Shown piece by piece: positions 5,190-6,695 of a DNA stretch of 6,695 nt. The notes beneath the pieces are model-generated. The model was not told the DNA's origin. It saw only the letters and a list, made by a program, of their open reading frames with translations, and did no database searches. A program made the position numbers and the translations under genes. The DNA is from Anaerolineae bacterium (GTDB lineage Bacteria; Chloroflexota; Anaerolineae; 4572-78): positions 1 through 6,695 of the forward strand of contig JALVZI010000545.1 of assembly GCA_027022125.1 (NCBI GenBank), written 5' to 3'. Each line of letters starts with the position of its first letter. Within the stretch, counting starts at the first letter, position 1.

Positions 5190-5471
5190 ATGCTATGGTC
5201 GGAAATTCGTGAGGCGTATCCCAATCAGTGGCTGGTGATAGAGGCTTTAGATGCCCACACCACTCCGAGCGGTCAACGGGTGTTGGATGACGTGGCTGTG
5301 CTTGAGGTGTGCGAGAGTGGCACTAAGGCAATGCAAAACTATCGTCGCTGGCATTTGCGATACCCTGCGCGAGAATTTTACTTTGTCAATACAAGCCGTG
5401 AACGGCTTGATATTCGAGAGCGGCAATGGGTGGGGATAAGGAGAAACCATGCAGTTGCTCTTGAAGGATGA
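5190..5471 (+). CDS. Conserved hypothetical protein, partner of a retropepsin-like protease
   Basis: This 93-aa soluble protein has no signal peptide or membrane segment and no function I can name. It opens MLWSEIREAYPNQWLVIEALDA, carries a DDVAVLEVCESGTKAMQNYRR middle, then EFYFVNTSRERLDIRERQW and a basic tail. From memory, short proteins of this type (W-EI---YP-QW--IEA near the start, F/Y-V-TSRE---I-E--WVGIR at the end) occur in Cyanobacteria and Chloroflexota next to single-domain retropepsin genes. The stop lies 23 nt inside the next gene, so the two are translationally coupled. The tail residues after GIR are encoded by the next gene's ribosome site and start region and may be non-essential. 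It could bind, deliver or inhibit the protease, but that is inference. Confidence 0.75.
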   Translation: MLWSEIREAYPNQWLVIEALDAHTTPSGQRVLDDVAVLEVCESGTKAMQNYRRWHLRYPAREFYFVNTSRERLDIRERQWVGIRRNHAVALEG

Positions 5472-5835
5472 ACTTCCTTTTGTGGTGGTCACGGTTGAGT
5501 ATAATGGCAAGACGGTAGATATACCGAATGTCCTTGTAGATACCGGTTCGGCAAGCACCATACTGGCAGCAGATAGTCTCATTGAAGTAGGAGTTGAGCC
5601 GGCTGCAGATGACACCTTACACACGATTCGTGGGGTTGGCGGGGTAGAAGTCGTCTATCTTCGGAAAGTGGATTCTTTAAGAGTGGGGAAAGTTGGAATG
5701 ACCGGCTTTGAAATTGAGGTAGGAGGAATGGATTACGGATTTGAGATTAGCGGTATATTGGGAATGGACTTCTTGCGGAGTATGGGTGCAATTATAAACT
5801 TGTACAAAATGCGTTTGGAATTTGGCGAGAAGTAG
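5449..5835 (+). CDS. Retropepsin-like (clan AA) aspartic protease, single domain
   Basis: This 128-aa protein has the retroviral-type aspartic protease signature: VLVDTGSAST (28-37) with catalytic Asp31, and the conserved helix segment GILGMDFLRSMGAIINL (102-118), equivalent to the IIGxxxL of retropepsins. Between them are the flap-like region RGVGGVEVVY (61-70) and a beta-rich stretch. Having one DTG motif, it should act as a homodimer with one aspartate from each chain. There is no signal peptide, so it is cytoplasmic. ATG 5449 follows AAGGAG (5438-5443) at 5 nt and overlaps the upstream 93-aa gene by 23 nt. The substrate is unknown. No phage or retroelement gene is adjacent, so it is a cellular cassette and not a pol fragment. 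Confidence 0.85.
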   Translation: MQLLLKDELPFVVVTVEYNGKTVDIPNVLVDTGSASTILAADSLIEVGVEPAADDTLHTIRGVGGVEVVYLRKVDSLRVGKVGMTGFEIEVGGMDYGFEISGILGMDFLRSMGAIINLYKMRLEFGEK

Positions 5836-5900
5836 CAGAATCGCAACTATATGGTCGCCCGTTCAGGTCAACATGCGGAAAGGTGTAGAATATCGTATGT

Positions 5901-5929
5901 TTGACATCCAGCCCAAACAAGTTTATACT
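5901..5929 (+). promoter_or_regulatory. Promoter of the toxin-antitoxin operon
   Basis: A perfect -35 TTGACA (5901-5906), a 17-nt spacer, and TATACT (5924-5929) as the -10. The start is expected near 5936, about 29 nt before the antitoxin ATG. Confidence 0.8.
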
Positions 5930-5947
5930 ACAAAGTATAAACTTGTT
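5916..5947. promoter_or_regulatory. Palindromic operator of the toxin-antitoxin operon
   Basis: AACAAGTTTATACT (5916-5929), loop ACAA, then AGTATAAACTTGTT (5934-5947): a perfect 14-bp inverted repeat. It covers the whole -10 box and the predicted start site, the usual place for autorepression by an antitoxin or toxin-antitoxin complex. If transcribed, only the second arm is in the mRNA, so it acts as DNA and not as an RNA hairpin. Confidence 0.8.
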
Positions 5948-5964
5948 GCCAGAGGCTGAAAATA

Positions 5965-6198
5965 ATGAAAGCTACCGCTAAGGATTTGAGATTCCATACC
6001 AAAGAATTGATTGAAACCGTTAAAAGAGGTGAAGAGATTATTATCACCTTTCGAGGCAAGCCATGTGCCAAACTGATTCCTTTTGAAAATGAGAAAAGGA
6101 CGGCAACCAAAAATCCCGTATTTGGAATATGGAAGGATCACGAGCCATCTTCCAACGTAGATGAGTATATCAGAAATTTAAGAAAAGGACGTTTTTGA
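5965..6198 (+). CDS. VapB-type antitoxin, Phd/YefM-like
   Basis: This 77-aa protein begins MKATAKDLRFHTKELIETVKRGEE and continues IIITFRGKPCAKLIPF (25-40), the Phd/YefM DNA-binding fold. The C-terminal part (about 50-77, FGIWKDHEPSSNVDEYIRNLRKGRF region) is the kind of tail that wraps round a PIN toxin, with acidic residues followed by a basic NLRKGRF end. It should neutralise the toxin and repress the operon through the palindrome at 5916-5947. The start has AGAGG (5951-5955) at a 9-nt gap. The stop codon overlaps the toxin start as TGATG. Confidence 0.88.
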   Translation: MKATAKDLRFHTKELIETVKRGEEIIITFRGKPCAKLIPFENEKRTATKNPVFGIWKDHEPSSNVDEYIRNLRKGRF

Positions 6199-6581
6199 TG
6201 ATTTTGGTTGATACGGATGTCCTTATTTGGTATTTGCGAGGGAATGAAAAAGCATATCAGACTATAGAACATCTCGAAAACTTTGCAATTTCGGTTGTCA
6301 CATACATGGAACTTGTGCAGGGGATGAGAAACAAGACAGAACTGAATAGCCTCCGTCAGGCTCTGCGTGCTTGGAATTGCGAGATTCTATATATTACGGA
6401 GGAAATATCTGCAAAAGCGATGTTTGCAGTTGAGCAGCATTTTTTGAGCCACGCCATGCAACTCGCCGATGCGCTTATTGGTTCCACGGCTATTGCCTAT
6501 GGTCTTCCGTTGCTAACAGGCAATGATAAACATTACAAAGTAATGAAGGGACTTCTTATTCAGAAGTTCTACCATTCGTAG
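6198..6581 (+). CDS. VapC-type toxin, PIN-domain ribonuclease
   Basis: This 127-aa protein has all the acidic residues of a PIN nuclease: Asp5 and Asp7 in LVDTDVLIWYLRG, Glu38 in VVTYMELVQG, Asp91 in MQLADALIGSTA and Asp110 in TGNDKHY. Length and motif spacing are normal, so it is probably active as an Mg2+-dependent RNase. VapC toxins cut tRNA or rRNA, but the target cannot be read here. The ATG at 6198 overlaps the antitoxin TGA by one base and has AAGGA (6185-6189) 8 nt upstream. A TTG at 6195 is in frame but not needed. Base use is more AT-rich than the citrate lyase genes, fitting acquisition by transfer. Confidence 0.9.
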   Translation: MILVDTDVLIWYLRGNEKAYQTIEHLENFAISVVTYMELVQGMRNKTELNSLRQALRAWNCEILYITEEISAKAMFAVEQHFLSHAMQLADALIGSTAIAYGLPLLTGNDKHYKVMKGLLIQKFYHS

Positions 6582-6640
6582 AAGTAGCTACCCAAGGGTA
6601 GAGAGCAAGTCAATCAGCGACCTAATTTTGCAACCGAGCC

Positions 6641-6695
6641 GCGTATTGCGTACGGCGTACTGCGTAAAGTTACGGAATACGCAACACGCAATACG
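6641..6695. repeat. Inverted heptad repeat array, GCGTATT family, at the window end
   Basis: The units GCGTATT, GCGTACG, GCGTACT, GCGTAAA (6641-6668) run one way, followed by a diverged GTTACGG. The opposite orientation then appears as AATACGC, AACACGC, AATACG (6676-6695). The outer 10 bases CGTATTGCGT (6642-6651) and ACGCAATACG (6686-6695) are perfect complements, so the array can fold on itself. It may continue beyond the window. Confidence 0.85.

Noticed and set aside
5449..5835. Retropepsin gene as a remnant of a retroelement
   Set aside because: No reverse transcriptase, integrase or terminal repeat is nearby, and the gene has its own start, ribosome site and a coupled bacterial partner.
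6588..6601. CTACCC AA GGGTAG as an intrinsic terminator after vapC
   Set aside because: The stem is short with a minimal loop and no U-rich tract follows.

Overview
The window most resembles an anaerobic, metagenome-type bacterium, probably Chloroflexota (Anaerolineae-like). That assignment is inference from gene style and from short heptameric repeat arrays, which from memory are frequent between genes in that phylum and in Cyanobacteria. No rRNA or other taxonomic marker is present.

The minus-strand half (about 1-3030) is a citrate lyase operon, read right to left. A consensus sigma70-type promoter near 2998-3025 is followed by a leader of about 140 nt with a terminator-like hairpin. Next comes a TTG-started gene fusing CitD (acyl carrier, gamma) to CitE (beta, citryl-ACP lyase), then citF (alpha, CoA transferase). 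The citF frame is broken once, by an in-frame amber codon at 675-677, yet stays open for 215 more codons in the same frame. A large imperfect hairpin built from heptad repeats lies between the two genes and contains the citDE stop codon. The genes for CitC, CitG and CitX are not visible and would have to lie outside the window.

Divergent from this operon, on the plus strand, are a small polytopic membrane protein with a degenerate PAP2 phosphatase signature (3134-3769) and, after a repeat-bearing gap, a YchF/OLA1-like P-loop NTPase (4017-5102) with unusual nucleotide-binding motifs.

From about 5103 to the end the base composition is more AT-rich and the content looks accessory. There is a two-gene unit (a 93-aa unknown plus a single-domain retropepsin-like aspartic protease, overlapping by 23 nt) with its own extended -10 promoter. 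It is followed by a VapBC-type toxin-antitoxin pair (Phd/YefM-like antitoxin plus PIN-domain toxin) whose TTGACA-17-TATACT promoter is overlapped by a perfect 14-bp palindrome. Heptad arrays lie on both sides of this segment (5108-5128 and 6641-6695).

The strongest leads are the heptad arrays recurring at most gene boundaries (some supplying stop codons and an intercistronic hairpin), the broken but otherwise intact citF beside a CitD-CitE fusion, and the compact retropepsin cassette of unknown function.
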